The notes under the pieces are model-generated. The model ran no database searches. It was not told where the DNA came from and saw nothing but the letters and a program-made list of their open reading frames with translations. The position numbers and the translations under genes were made by a program. DNA of 12,351 bases from contig JBOGED010000392.1 in assembly GCA_050743625.1 (NCBI GenBank), forward strand, positions 1 to 12,351. Reading direction: 5' to 3'. This DNA is from JBOGED01 sp050743625. Lineage in GTDB: Bacteria > Actinomycetota > Nitriliruptoria > Euzebyales > Egibacteraceae. This document shows, one piece after another, positions 5,969 to 12,351 of this stretch. The stretch's first letter is position 1; the number at the start of each line of letters is the position of its first letter.

Positions 5969-7289
5969 GCCAAGCGGCCACGGCCCGCGGGCCGTCCAAG
6001 GTGAGGTCCGCGGCCTCCCGCAGCTGGCGGGGAGTTTCCTCGCCGCTGGTCACCGCGATCGCCAGCCCGCCGAGCCGCTGAGCGGCGGTGAAGGCGACGA
6101 CGTCCCCGAGGTCGTCGCCCAGGTAGGCGACGGTCGCAAGGCCAAGCTCTTGGCTGAGCTCGGTGACCGCGGAGCCTTTGTCCCAGCCGATCGGAGGCCG
6201 CAGCTCGACGACGAACTTGCCCGCCTCGACCCCGAGCCCGGTCTCGGAGGCGAGCGCCTCGACGGCAACCGTGCAGTCCCTCTCGGCCGCCGCACGGTCC
6301 GGCGCGTTGCGCCAGTGGACGGCGACCGTCAGGCCCTTGTCCTCCACCCAGACGCCCTCCGCACGCATCCCCGCCCGAAGCCGCCGGGTCGCTCCCGCGA
6401 CCGTGGAAGCCCACTCTGCAACCTCCGGCCGCGCATGCACCCGCCCGCCGGTCCATTCCTCCATCCCGTACAGCCCAAGCAGCCGAGCACCTGGCACCCC
6501 CACGCGCTCCGCGAGGAACGACGCTGGCCGCCCGCTCACCACCGCGAGAACCCCCAGCCTGGAGGCGAGGTCGGCGAGCACCGGGCGCAGGCGGTCCGGC
6601 ATGCGCGCCTCGTTCGGATCCGCCACGATCGGTGCGAGCGTCCCGTCGAAATCGCAGCACAACCCGGCCTTCGCGGGGTCAGGACCAGGAAACCTCGGAT
6701 CGGCCACGCGGGATCCCTTACCCACACGGGGGTGTGTCGAGGCCCTCCTCCCCAGCTCCTGTTGGGGGCCCCGGTGCCGTGACGAATTGGCGTACTCGCG
6801 CTGAACGTCGGCGACGTCCCGGAGGTAGGAGATGACCGCTCTCGCGGTGTCCTTGTCGAGCCGGGCGGCGACGGTGTCGAGGGCGCGCAGGAGTGGTGTC
6901 ATAGCATCAACGCAGTCGTTGCGTGCCCGGTCTGTGGCGTCGAGGACCCGGCGCCGCTTGTCGAGAGGGTCGGGCTCTCGGGTGAGGTGGCCGCTCGCGA
7001 CGAGCCGATCGACCAGCACGGTGGCGGACGCAGAGCTGATGCCGAGGCGGCGTCCTAGCTCGACGGGTCCGAGGGGCGCCGCGGAACTCAGGACGTGATC
7101 GAGGGCGAGGGCATCGGTGTATGGCAGTCCTAGGTCGTGGGCGATGGCGTGCGCGGCCTCATCGGCGGTGCGTAAAACTGCCCACAATGCCCACGACGCC
7201 TCATGCGCGTCCATGAGGCGCCGACCCTGGACCTCGGCCTCATCGCGCGCCTTGGCGACCTGCTCAGTGGGCCTTTCACCTGGAGTCAT
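5937..7289 (-). CDS. otsB: MarR-type regulator fused in frame to trehalose-6-phosphate phosphatase (OtsB)
   Basis: One stop-free frame of 450 residues encodes two families. Residues about 25-165 are a MarR-family winged-helix regulator, with the wing/recognition region GRRLGISSASATVLVDRL and REPDPLDKRRRV at about 79-115. Residues about 195-450 are a complete HAD phosphatase of the OtsB family: D213-F-D215-G-T nucleophile motif, S252-G-R motif II, K371 (GWDKGSA), and G391-D-D-L-G-D396 motif IV. The linker (about 167-194) is polar and looks unstructured. The start at 7289 has GAGGAG upstream; the frame opens at 7343 but without a ribosome site. A GTG at 6707 with AAGGGA about 7 nt upstream would give a normal 256-residue OtsB, so one fused protein, two proteins from one frame, or both are possible. 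Trehalose formation would pair it with the convergent otsA. Two palindromes in front of it are probably its own operators. Confidence 0.82.
   Translation of the reverse strand: MTPGERPTEQVAKARDEAEVQGRRLMDAHEASWALWAVLRTADEAAHAIAHDLGLPYTDALALDHVLSSAAPLGPVELGRRLGISSASATVLVDRLVASGHLTREPDPLDKRRRVLDATDRARNDCVDAMTPLLRALDTVAARLDKDTARAVISYLRDVADVQREYANSSRHRGPQQELGRRASTHPRVGKGSRVADPRFPGPDPAKAGLCCDFDGTLAPIVADPNEARMPDRLRPVLADLASRLGVLAVVSGRPASFLAERVGVPGARLLGLYGMEEWTGGRVHARPEVAEWASTVAGATRRLRAGMRAEGVWVEDKGLTVAVHWRNAPDRAAAERDCTVAVEALASETGLGVEAGKFVVELRPPIGWDKGSAVTELSQELGLATVAYLGDDLGDVVAFTAAQRLGGLAIAVTSGEETPRQLREAADLTLDGPRAVAAWLTQLRDRIAS
6705..6719 (-). promoter_or_regulatory. Candidate internal start (GTG) and ribosome site for a separate OtsB
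   Basis: On the minus strand AAGGGA precedes GTG (6707) by about 7 nt, at the boundary between the MarR linker and the first residues of the phosphatase (VADPRFPG). Initiation here would release OtsB as an independent 256-residue enzyme, the usual family size, from the same frame as the regulator. Confidence 0.45.
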
Positions 7290-7315
7290 GCCTGGCTCCT
7301 CTTCGAACGCTCCAC

Positions 7316-7343
7316 TTGCTTCGCTAGACAATCTAGCTAACAT
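7316..7343 (+). promoter_or_regulatory. Candidate promoter for the P450 gene
   Basis: TTGCTT (7316-7321) and TAACAT (7338-7343) are separated by 16 nt and point toward the P450 start at 7380. The spacer is filled by the first palindrome (7323-7337), and the second palindrome covers the expected transcription start, so a bound repressor would block polymerase. The -35 element is imperfect. Confidence 0.4.
7323..7337. promoter_or_regulatory. MarR operator candidate, copy 1
   Basis: A perfect inverted repeat GCTAGA-CAA-TCTAGC lies in an AT-rich spot of an otherwise GC-rich region, between the MarR-OtsB gene and the divergent P450. Its 15-bp palindromic form suits a MarR dimer. It shares its half-site and spacing with copy 2. 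Confidence 0.7.
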
Positions 7344-7347
7344 ATAT

Positions 7348-7364
7348 CGCTAGACATTCTAGCG
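7348..7364. promoter_or_regulatory. MarR operator candidate, copy 2
   Basis: A perfect inverted repeat CGCTAGA-CAT-TCTAGCG with 7-bp arms repeats the half-site of copy 1. The centres of the two copies are 26 bp apart, about two and a half helical turns. It lies 15 nt upstream of the P450 start codon, just before its GGAGGG ribosome site. Confidence 0.72.
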
Positions 7365-7379
7365 ACCTGGAGGGTTGAC

Positions 7380-8607
7380 ATGCCCGAGGCCCCACGCATC
7401 GCCGAGGACCCCTTCACGGCTCAGGGGGGAGGTATCGAAGACCGGCCCAGCGTGCACGACGCCCTGCGAAGCGCCGGGCCCGTGGTCCAGGTCGAGGCAC
7501 CCGCGGGTGGCCCGGCCTGGGTCATTACCGAGGATGGCCTCGCCCGCGAGGTGCTGGCCGACCCCCGGTTCGCCAAGGACCCGGGCTTGGCTCCGGCGCA
7601 TTGGCACGCCCACGATCCCGGCCTCGAACCGCCCGCCTCCCAGGTCCGGTCGTTGACCACCCTGGACGGGGTCGAACACCGGCAGCTGCGGGTGCACGCC
7701 CCGGCGTTCGCCCGACGCCGGATACTCGCGGAACGCGACCGCATCACGACCATCGCCCGTGATCTGCTCACCGAATTGGCCGAGGATTCGGCCCGGACTG
7801 GCCAACCCGCCGACCTGGTCGCGCGGTTCGTGACCCGCTACCCGCTGATGGCCATCGGCGAGCTGCTCGGGATCCCGCTCGCCGATGTCGCCAGAGCCGC
7901 CCGCGCGACCGAGGCGATGACCAGCAGCGACACCGAGCAGGTCTGGACCGGCTTCATGGAGCTGGAGGCCATGGTGGCCGCCGCGATCCGCGCCAGCCAT
8001 GAAGGCAACACCGCAACCCTGACCGACGCGCTCACCGAACGGGCACGCGCCGAGCTGGGCGACGTCTCCGATGACGAGTTCCTCTATATGATCACCGGCC
8101 TGGTCTTCGCCGGTCAGGTCACCACCGAGTCGTTTCCTCGGGTTCCTTCTGGCCCATCACCTCGCCGGGCGCCTCGACGCCGTCGACGCCAGCGAGGCTG
8201 CCATCGACGCGTTCGTCACCGAGACGTTCCGGCTGCACCCGCCCGCGCCGTTCACACTCTGGCGCTTCACCACCACCGAGCTCGACCTTGCCGGCGTGAC
8301 CTTGCCCGCCGGGGCCCCGGTGCTGGTCGACATCGAAGGGATCAACACCGACCCTTCCTGCCACCTTGCTCCTTATGCACTGGACCCGAAGCGCCGACGC
8401 CTGCCTGATCTCACCTTCGGCGACGGTCCGCATGCCTGCATCGGCGCGCAACTCGCCCAGCTAGAGGCGCGCGTCGTGATCCACGTGCTCCGCGAGGACT
8501 TTCCGGACGCCCACCTCGCCGTACCCTTCGACGAGCTCGAACGCGACCGGCGGGGCGGGCAGTTACGCAGGCTGGTCAGCCTCCCAACATGGCTAGCCAG
8601 TAGGTAG
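7380..8607 (+). pseudogene. Cytochrome P450, split by a single-base frameshift in the I helix
   Basis: Reading through one frame change gives a normal-length bacterial P450 of 408 residues. Frame one (7380-8132, 251 residues) holds the C-helix DGVEHRQLR (97-104) and the I-helix FAGQVTTE (243-250). The second frame resumes at 8134 with FLGFLLAHHLAG and holds the ExxR motif ETFR and the haem loop FGDGPHACIG, with C353 as thiolate ligand. The TTT at 8133-8135 has one base too many; with TT the frame is continuous. Without correction the first frame ends at 8408 as a 342-residue protein lacking the haem site. The start ATG has GGAGGG 5 nt upstream. Explanations are sequencing error, true inactivation, or +1 slippage at UUU-C. 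The gene is divergent from, and probably repressed by, the MarR protein. Its substrate is unknown. Confidence 0.85.
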
Positions 8608-8692
8608 CCGCAGCTCGCCGCCGCCATCTTTACCTGGACAGCGCGCTGCGACCAGGCTATTTTGTTGTTTAGCTAAATAACGAAAGAGCTAG
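8608..8692 (+). promoter_or_regulatory. Upstream region of the sdpR-like gene with a palindromic operator candidate
   Basis: This 85-bp gap contains the perfect 10-bp palindrome TTTAGCTAAA (8668-8677) within an AT-rich patch, about 16 nt upstream of the GTG start. Its position over the likely promoter suggests autoregulation by the ArsR protein, as SdpR represses its own operon. No second copy is seen. Confidence 0.4.
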
Positions 8693-9022
8693 GTGAACCG
8701 TGTCTACCAAGCGCTTGCCCATCCGGCGCGGCGAAGGATCCTCGCACTCCTTCGCACGCGGAGCATGACCGCCGGTGAGCTTGCCGAGCATTTCGACCTC
8801 GCGAAGCCGACACTTTCAGGACACTTCGCGGTCCTGAAAGACGCGGAGTTGATCCACGGCGACCGCAACGGGACGTCGATCACCTATCACCTCAACGTAT
8901 CGCTGCTCGAGGAGGCACTGCTCGCCCTGCTCGACACGTTCGACGTGGGACACGCAGCAGGAGCTGCGGATTCTGGCCTGCTGTCTACGCATCCGGACCG
9001 CGGGAGGACAGATGAACCGTAA
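8693..9022 (+). CDS. ArsR-family transcriptional regulator, SdpR-like
   Basis: A 109-residue winged-helix repressor. Residues about 4-70 form the ArsR DNA-binding domain: LAHPARRRILALL (8-20), MTAGELAEHFDLAKPTLSGHFAVLKDAELI (25-54) with the recognition helix around 37-48, then the wing with ITYHLN. It has no cysteine or other evident metal-binding residues, so it is not a classical arsenic or metal sensor. The sequence type and the SdpI-family gene directly downstream make it an SdpR-like autorepressor. The start is GTG with an AAAGAG-type site about 6 nt upstream. Its end overlaps a potential ATG (9012) of the next gene. Confidence 0.85.
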   Translation: MNRVYQALAHPARRRILALLRTRSMTAGELAEHFDLAKPTLSGHFAVLKDAELIHGDRNGTSITYHLNVSLLEEALLALLDTFDVGHAAGAADSGLLSTHPDRGRTDEP

Positions 9023-9030
9023 AGCCGATC

Positions 9031-9675
9031 ATGTGGGCGACTGTTGTCGCCGTCGCCGTTGCGGCGGGCATATCGATCTGGGCCGCACCCGATCTCCCCG
9101 CGCGGGTGCCGATGCACTTTGATCTCTCGGGCAGACCCGATCGGCTTGGGAGCCGCACCGAGGCGCTCGTGGGGATCCCGCTGCTCGTGTTTGGGCTGGG
9201 CGTCCTGTTTTGGGTCCTGCCACTCGTCGACCCGCGGCAAGGCAATATCGCACGCTCCGCAAAAGCCTACCGAGCCTGCATGCTTGCCATCCTCGCCTTC
9301 CTCGTGGGCGTGCACGGGCTCATTATCCTCAACGGTGTCGGGCGACCTGTGCCGGTCGTGCGGGCGATCAATGGAGGGGCTGGCCTGCTGTTCGTCGTGA
9401 TCGGCAACTATCTGGGCAAGACGCGGAGCAACTGGTTCTTCGGGGTGCGCACCCCCTGGACCTTGTCGAGCGAGCGGTCGTGGGGCAAGACGAACCGCCT
9501 CGCCGGGCGGGGGTTCGCCATGCTCGGGATCCTCGTCATCGTCGCCGCGCTGCTCGGCTCCCCGGTGGCGATGCTCGCCGTGATCTTCGGCGGTCTCACA
9601 CTGCTGGCCGTCGCGCTCGCCGCCTACTCGTACCGAGAGTGGCGCCTCGATGAGGTGACGGGGAAGCGCGCTTAA
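9031..9675 (+). CDS. SdpI-family membrane protein (DUF1648 + SdpI domains)
   Basis: A 214-residue protein with about six membrane spans. After span 1 comes LPARVPMHFDLSGRPDRLGS (the DUF1648 pattern), and the second half has GNYLGKTRSNWFFGVRTPWTLSSE, the SdpI signature. In Bacillus subtilis SdpI confers immunity to the SDP killing peptide and sequesters the SdpR repressor at the membrane; here an SdpR-like gene lies directly upstream but no sdpC-like toxin is visible. The start is doubtful. ATG 9031 has no ribosome site and begins inside span 1. An ATG at 9012 has GGAGG 4 nt upstream and encodes MNRKAD, a plausible N-terminus, but in a frame off by one base that ends after about 36 codons. An indel near 9029 is possible. 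Confidence 0.85.
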   Translation: MWATVVAVAVAAGISIWAAPDLPARVPMHFDLSGRPDRLGSRTEALVGIPLLVFGLGVLFWVLPLVDPRQGNIARSAKAYRACMLAILAFLVGVHGLIILNGVGRPVPVVRAINGGAGLLFVVIGNYLGKTRSNWFFGVRTPWTLSSERSWGKTNRLAGRGFAMLGILVIVAALLGSPVAMLAVIFGGLTLLAVALAAYSYREWRLDEVTGKRA

Positions 9676-9704
9676 CCCCTTATGGCCAGGGGCTTAGGGC
9701 GCGC
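9666..9704. terminator. Bidirectional terminator hairpin between convergent genes
   Basis: CCCCT (9676-9680) pairs with AGGGG (9688-9692) around a 7-nt loop. An outer GCGCGC (9666-9671) can pair with GCGCGC at 9699-9704. It includes the stop codons of both convergent genes (sdpI-like and cyclo-ligase family), which are only 18 nt apart, so it could serve both. Confidence 0.5.
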
Positions 9705-10461
9705 GCAACGTGGCGAGGAGCGGGATCGCCGCGATCTTGTCTTCGGTCAGCTCGGGCCACAGGATGCCCGTCGGGCGGGGGTGGCTGCCTTCGCAGGTGA
9801 TGATCTCGTCCGGCGTGACGATGAGGTCGAGCGGGACGTCGTGGGCGGCGAGGGGGATCCGGCCAGCGTCGACGATCTGGGAGGGATGGACGGTGGTGAC
9901 GACCACGGTGTCCGGGCCGATGAGCCCGGCCTCGGCCGCGAGCGCGAACTCGAGATCGCTGAAGCCCCCGCCCTTGCCGAGCCGGGCGCCCGTCCGGTCG
10001 ACCGCGACGCTGCCGGTCACGACGAGATCGACGGGCCGCAGCGCGGACACACCGACCGTACGGCCGTAGCGGGTGGCGCCCTTGATCGACGACGCCTGGC
10101 GCGGCGAAACGGTCAGGCTATGAGGGTCGAGCAAGAAGAACGGGTCAGGCTCGGCGAGGCGGGGAACCGCCATGTAGAGCATCAGCCCATCCTCGAGCGC
10201 TCGCTGGCGGACCGGCCACTGTGGCGAGTCGGGGTTACACTTGCACGCCGCCGCGCCCTTCCACGCGCCGGTGCTCCGTAGCAGCTCGGCCGCCGACTCA
10301 GCTCGTACGAAGTTCGGGATACGACCTTCCGCTCCAGGGAACCGGGCGGCCCCCGCCTGCCGCAGCGCTTCCCATACGTGCGCCCGCAAGGCCCGCTTCT
10401 GCTCCAGAACGGCAGGATCGCCACCGGCGTCGGCGCTGTGATCTCTGTGGGTCCGGGCCAT
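9694..10461 (-). CDS. 5-formyltetrahydrofolate cyclo-ligase family protein (long, MTHFSD-like paralogue type)
   Basis: A 255-residue soluble protein. The family core is seen in TGSVAVDRTGARLGKGGGFSDLEFALAAE (about 149-177) and the following TTVHPSQIV. In true 5-formyl-THF cyclo-ligases (about 180-200 residues) the glycine loop reads GxGxGYYDR; here it is GKGGGFSDLE and the protein is longer, as in the COG0212 paralogues related to eukaryotic MTHFSD, which have been linked to thiamine metabolism rather than folate. I therefore doubt that it is the housekeeping cyclo-ligase. Residues 70-100 (WKGAAACKCNPDSP) carry two cysteines of unknown role. The ATG at 10461 lacks an obvious ribosome site, so the start is uncertain. 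The gene is convergent with the sdpI-like gene and divergent from the ABC exporter. Confidence 0.8.
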   Translation of the reverse strand: MARTHRDHSADAGGDPAVLEQKRALRAHVWEALRQAGAARFPGAEGRIPNFVRAESAAELLRSTGAWKGAAACKCNPDSPQWPVRQRALEDGLMLYMAVPRLAEPDPFFLLDPHSLTVSPRQASSIKGATRYGRTVGVSALRPVDLVVTGSVAVDRTGARLGKGGGFSDLEFALAAEAGLIGPDTVVVTTVHPSQIVDAGRIPLAAHDVPLDLIVTPDEIITCEGSHPRPTGILWPELTEDKIAAIPLLATLRAP

Positions 10462-10498
10462 CCGGCCGGAGGCTACCGCGCGAAGGCTGCCAGCGGGG

Positions 10499-10525
10499 TG
10501 TCAGCGTACGTGGAGCCCGCTGACA
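10499..10525. promoter_or_regulatory. Inverted repeat in the divergent cyclo-ligase/ABC exporter gap
   Basis: Perfect 8-nt arms TGTCAGCG (10499-10506) and CGCTGACA (10518-10525) with an 11-nt spacer sit centrally in the 114-bp gap between the two divergent genes. The centre-to-centre arm distance is about two helical turns, as in TetR or MarR operators. No regulator gene is adjacent within the window. Confidence 0.4.
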
Positions 10526-10575
10526 GGCAGGGGCGGCACTATGCCCGCGGATGAACAAGTGAAATGGAGAACGCG

Positions 10576-11571
10576 ATGACCATCGCCATCCAGGCTGAGG
10601 GGCTCGCCAAGTCGTTCGGCGACATCCGCGCCTTGGACGGGATCGACCTCGAGGTCCCCGCCGGCACGGTACTCGGCCTGCTCGGCCCCAACGGATCCGG
10701 AAAGACCACGGCGGTCCGGATCTTCGCGACCTTGCTCCAACCGACGTCCGGGCGGGCGAGCGTCGCCGGCCACGACGTCTTCAGCCAACCCTCGCGGGTG
10801 CGGTCGGTGATCGGGCTGACGGGCCAGACCTCGGCGGTCGACGACCACCTCACGGGTTTCGAGAACCTCGAGATCATCGGCCGGCTGCTCGGCCTCTCCA
10901 AAGCGGACGCCGGCACGCGAGCCCGTGCGCTCCTCGGCCGTGTCGACCTCACGAGCGACGGGGACCGCCGCGCGAAAACCTACTCGGGAGGTATGCGGCG
11001 GCGCCTCGACTTGGCCGCCAGCCTCGTGGGACGGCCACAGGTCTTGTTCCTGGACGAGCCGACGACTGGCCTCGACCCCCGCAGCCGGATCGAGCTATGG
11101 AACACCATCCGCGAGCTGGTGGCCGACGGCACGACCGTGCTGCTGACCACGCAGTACCTGGAGGAGGCCGACAACCTGGCCGACACCATCGCCGTGCTGG
11201 ACCACGGCCGGGTGATCGCGCGCGGCACGTCGGACGAGCTGAAGGCACAGACGGGCGGTCAGGTCCTGGAGGTGCGGCCGCAGGACCCGTCCCGCCTGGA
11301 CGAGACCGCCACGACGCTCGCGACGCTGGCGGGAGGCGCTCCGGTCGTCGACCGGGAGGGCCGTGTTGTCGGCGTCTCCGTCGACGACACGGCGCTCGTC
11401 GCGGCGGCGGTCCGCCAGCTCGACGCCGCCGGGATCAGGGTCGCCGACCTGGCGCTGCGCCGCCCGAGCCTCGACGACGTGTTCCTACAGCTCACCGGGC
11501 ACCGCAGCCAGGCCGCACCCGCGAAGCAAGCGGCCTCGGGCAAGCGCCGCCACAGGAGGAATGCCGCATGA
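10576..11571 (+). CDS. ABC exporter ATPase, DrrA/daunorubicin-resistance type
   Basis: A 331-residue cytoplasmic ATP-binding subunit. It has Walker A GPNGSGKT (37-44), Q-loop Q84, ABC signature YSGGMRRRL (136-144), Walker B VLFLDEP (156-162) and D-loop GLD. The switch position is Q193 in LLTTQYLEEAD rather than histidine, as is usual in the DrrA group. A C-terminal extension of about 85 residues (from GQVLEVRPQD) includes RRPSLDDVFLQLTGH, the DrrA-type regulatory tail. I preferred ATG 10576, which has GGAGA about 6 nt upstream, over ATG 10564 (four residues longer). Its stop overlaps the permease start as ATGA, so the two are coupled. The exporter would move a hydrophobic compound or lipid outward; the substrate is unknown. 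Confidence 0.92.
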   Translation: MTIAIQAEGLAKSFGDIRALDGIDLEVPAGTVLGLLGPNGSGKTTAVRIFATLLQPTSGRASVAGHDVFSQPSRVRSVIGLTGQTSAVDDHLTGFENLEIIGRLLGLSKADAGTRARALLGRVDLTSDGDRRAKTYSGGMRRRLDLAASLVGRPQVLFLDEPTTGLDPRSRIELWNTIRELVADGTTVLLTTQYLEEADNLADTIAVLDHGRVIARGTSDELKAQTGGQVLEVRPQDPSRLDETATTLATLAGGAPVVDREGRVVGVSVDDTALVAAAVRQLDAAGIRVADLALRRPSLDDVFLQLTGHRSQAAPAKQAASGKRRHRRNAA

Positions 11572-12351
11572 CCGCCACAACCACCGCGACACGAGGGGGA
11601 CCCGCCGTGCGGGTACCTGCGGCGAGGCCAGGCCCGCGAGCCATCGCGAGCCAATCGCTGCTGATCGCCCGCCGGAACTTGACCGCCCTCGTCCGCGCTC
11701 CTGAGACGATCTTCTTCTCCGTGATCCAGCCGATCATGTTCTTGCTGCTGTTCAACTACGTGTTCGGGGGAGTGATCGGCGGCGAGGGTGGCGGCTATAT
11801 CAACTTTCTCATGCCGGGTATTCTCGTCCAGTTCGTCGCGTTCGCAACGTTCAGCACCGCGCTGGGGCTGAACTCAGACGTCGCGAAGGGTTTCGTCGAC
11901 CGGTTCCGGTCACTGCCGATCGCTCGATCGGCGGTGCTGACGGGACGGATTCTCTCCGACGCCGTGGGCATGGCGTTCAACACCGTGCTCCTCGGTGCCG
12001 TGGGGACGTTGATGGGCTTCCGCATCTCAGGTGGCCTGACTTCCATCATCGGCGCATGCCTCCTCGCATGGGCATTCGGCGTCGCGCTGTGCTGGGTCGG
12101 CGCCGTGATCGGGCTCACGCTCCGGTCGCCCGAGGCCGTCCAGTCGGGTGGGATGAGCTGGCTGTTCCCCCTGACGTTCGCCAGCTCGGCGTTCGCGCCG
12201 GCCGAGAGCATGCCGGGTTGGCTCCAGGCGTTCGTGAACGTGAACCCCGTCACCATCACGACTGATGCGATACGGGCGCTGCTCGCCGGCGAGCCCGCGG
12301 CGTCACTGGCGCTTGCGTCCTTGGCCTGGACGGTCGCGATCACCGCCGTGT
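11568..12351 (+). CDS. ABC-2 type permease, DrrB-like (runs off the window)
   Basis: This membrane partner of the preceding ATPase has 261 codons before the window ends, so the C-terminus is missing. The start ATG shares bases with the ATPase stop (ATGA), and AGGAGGA lies 7 nt upstream. After a 35-residue polar N-terminus, RRNLTALVRAPETIFFSVIQPIMF marks the amphipathic entry helix and span 1. VDRFRSLPIARSAVLTGR (about 106-123) is the typical cytoplasmic coupling motif of DrrB-like ABC-2 permeases. Further spans follow at about 127-145, 153-174 and 186-205, with VNPVTITTDAIRALL (about 221-235) near the end. Only the last part of the final span is lacking. Confidence 0.9.
   Translation, partial: MTATTTATRGGPAVRVPAARPGPRAIASQSLLIARRNLTALVRAPETIFFSVIQPIMFLLLFNYVFGGVIGGEGGGYINFLMPGILVQFVAFATFSTALGLNSDVAKGFVDRFRSLPIARSAVLTGRILSDAVGMAFNTVLLGAVGTLMGFRISGGLTSIIGACLLAWAFGVALCWVGAVIGLTLRSPEAVQSGGMSWLFPLTFASSAFAPAESMPGWLQAFVNVNPVTITTDAIRALLAGEPAASLALASLAWTVAITAV

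Noticed and set aside
5797..6660. Minus-strand frame of 287 codons overlapping otsB
   Set aside because: It is a shadow of the OtsB frame, with arginine/glycine/alanine-rich sequence and no motifs.
8296..8607. Independent small gene of 103 codons from GTG 8296
   Set aside because: It is the C-terminal part of the P450 (haem loop) in the shifted frame and has no start signals of its own.
1..12351. CRISPR array, IS element, integrase, tRNA or rRNA genes
   Set aside because: I found no repeated spacers, transposase motifs, terminal repeats or tRNA-like cloverleaf signatures by eye. The repeats present are short regulatory dyads.

Overview
This window is GC-rich, densely packed bacterial DNA with short or overlapping gene junctions, GTG starts beside ATG, and several divergent and convergent gene pairs. 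The gene set (MarR and ArsR regulators, a CYP-type P450, a DrrA/DrrB-like ABC exporter, an SdpR/SdpI pair, trehalose synthesis, a DUF3467 protein) fits an actinobacterium or a related high-GC lineage. I cannot name a genus from the sequence.

Left part (1-1760, minus strand): a two-gene redox operon. A CcdA/DsbD-type membrane protein (748-1641) is followed, with an 11-nt overlap, by a membrane-anchored thioredoxin-fold protein (87-758). Conventional gene calling would break this second gene at an in-frame TGA. The TGA lies at the first position of the C-x-x-C site, giving U-T-T-C. A bulged stem-loop with a G-U in its apical loop lies just 3' of it, as in a bacterial SECIS. I read it as a selenoprotein. 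This is the most important observation in the window. No Sec machinery (selA, selB, selC, selD) is visible in these 12 kb.

Middle (1764-5968, plus strand): a small DUF3467 protein, a strong dyad that probably ends its transcript, an MFS transporter of the metabolite:H+ symporter type, a second strong hairpin, then a lipoate-ligase/octanoyltransferase-family gene overlapping a complete trehalose-6-phosphate synthase gene (otsA).

Region 5937-8607: on the minus strand, one stop-free frame joins a MarR regulator to a complete trehalose-6-phosphate phosphatase (OtsB). Its 3' end overlaps the 3' end of otsA, so the two trehalose steps are convergent. Divergent from it is a cytochrome P450 broken by a single-base frameshift in its I helix. 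The intergenic region holds two copies of a near-identical palindrome (7323-7337 and 7348-7364), very probably the MarR operators.

Right part (8693-12351): an SdpR-like ArsR regulator and an SdpI-like membrane protein without a visible SDP toxin. The sdpI start region looks frame-displaced. Then come a convergent 5-formyltetrahydrofolate cyclo-ligase-family gene of the long paralogue type and, divergently, an ABC exporter operon (ATPase plus a permease that runs off the window end).

Two apparent +1 displacements (P450 and sdpI) lie within 0.9 kb of each other, so local indel errors in the assembly should be considered before biological explanations. The TGA in the thioredoxin gene is different in kind: the frame is kept on both sides and a recoding element accompanies it.
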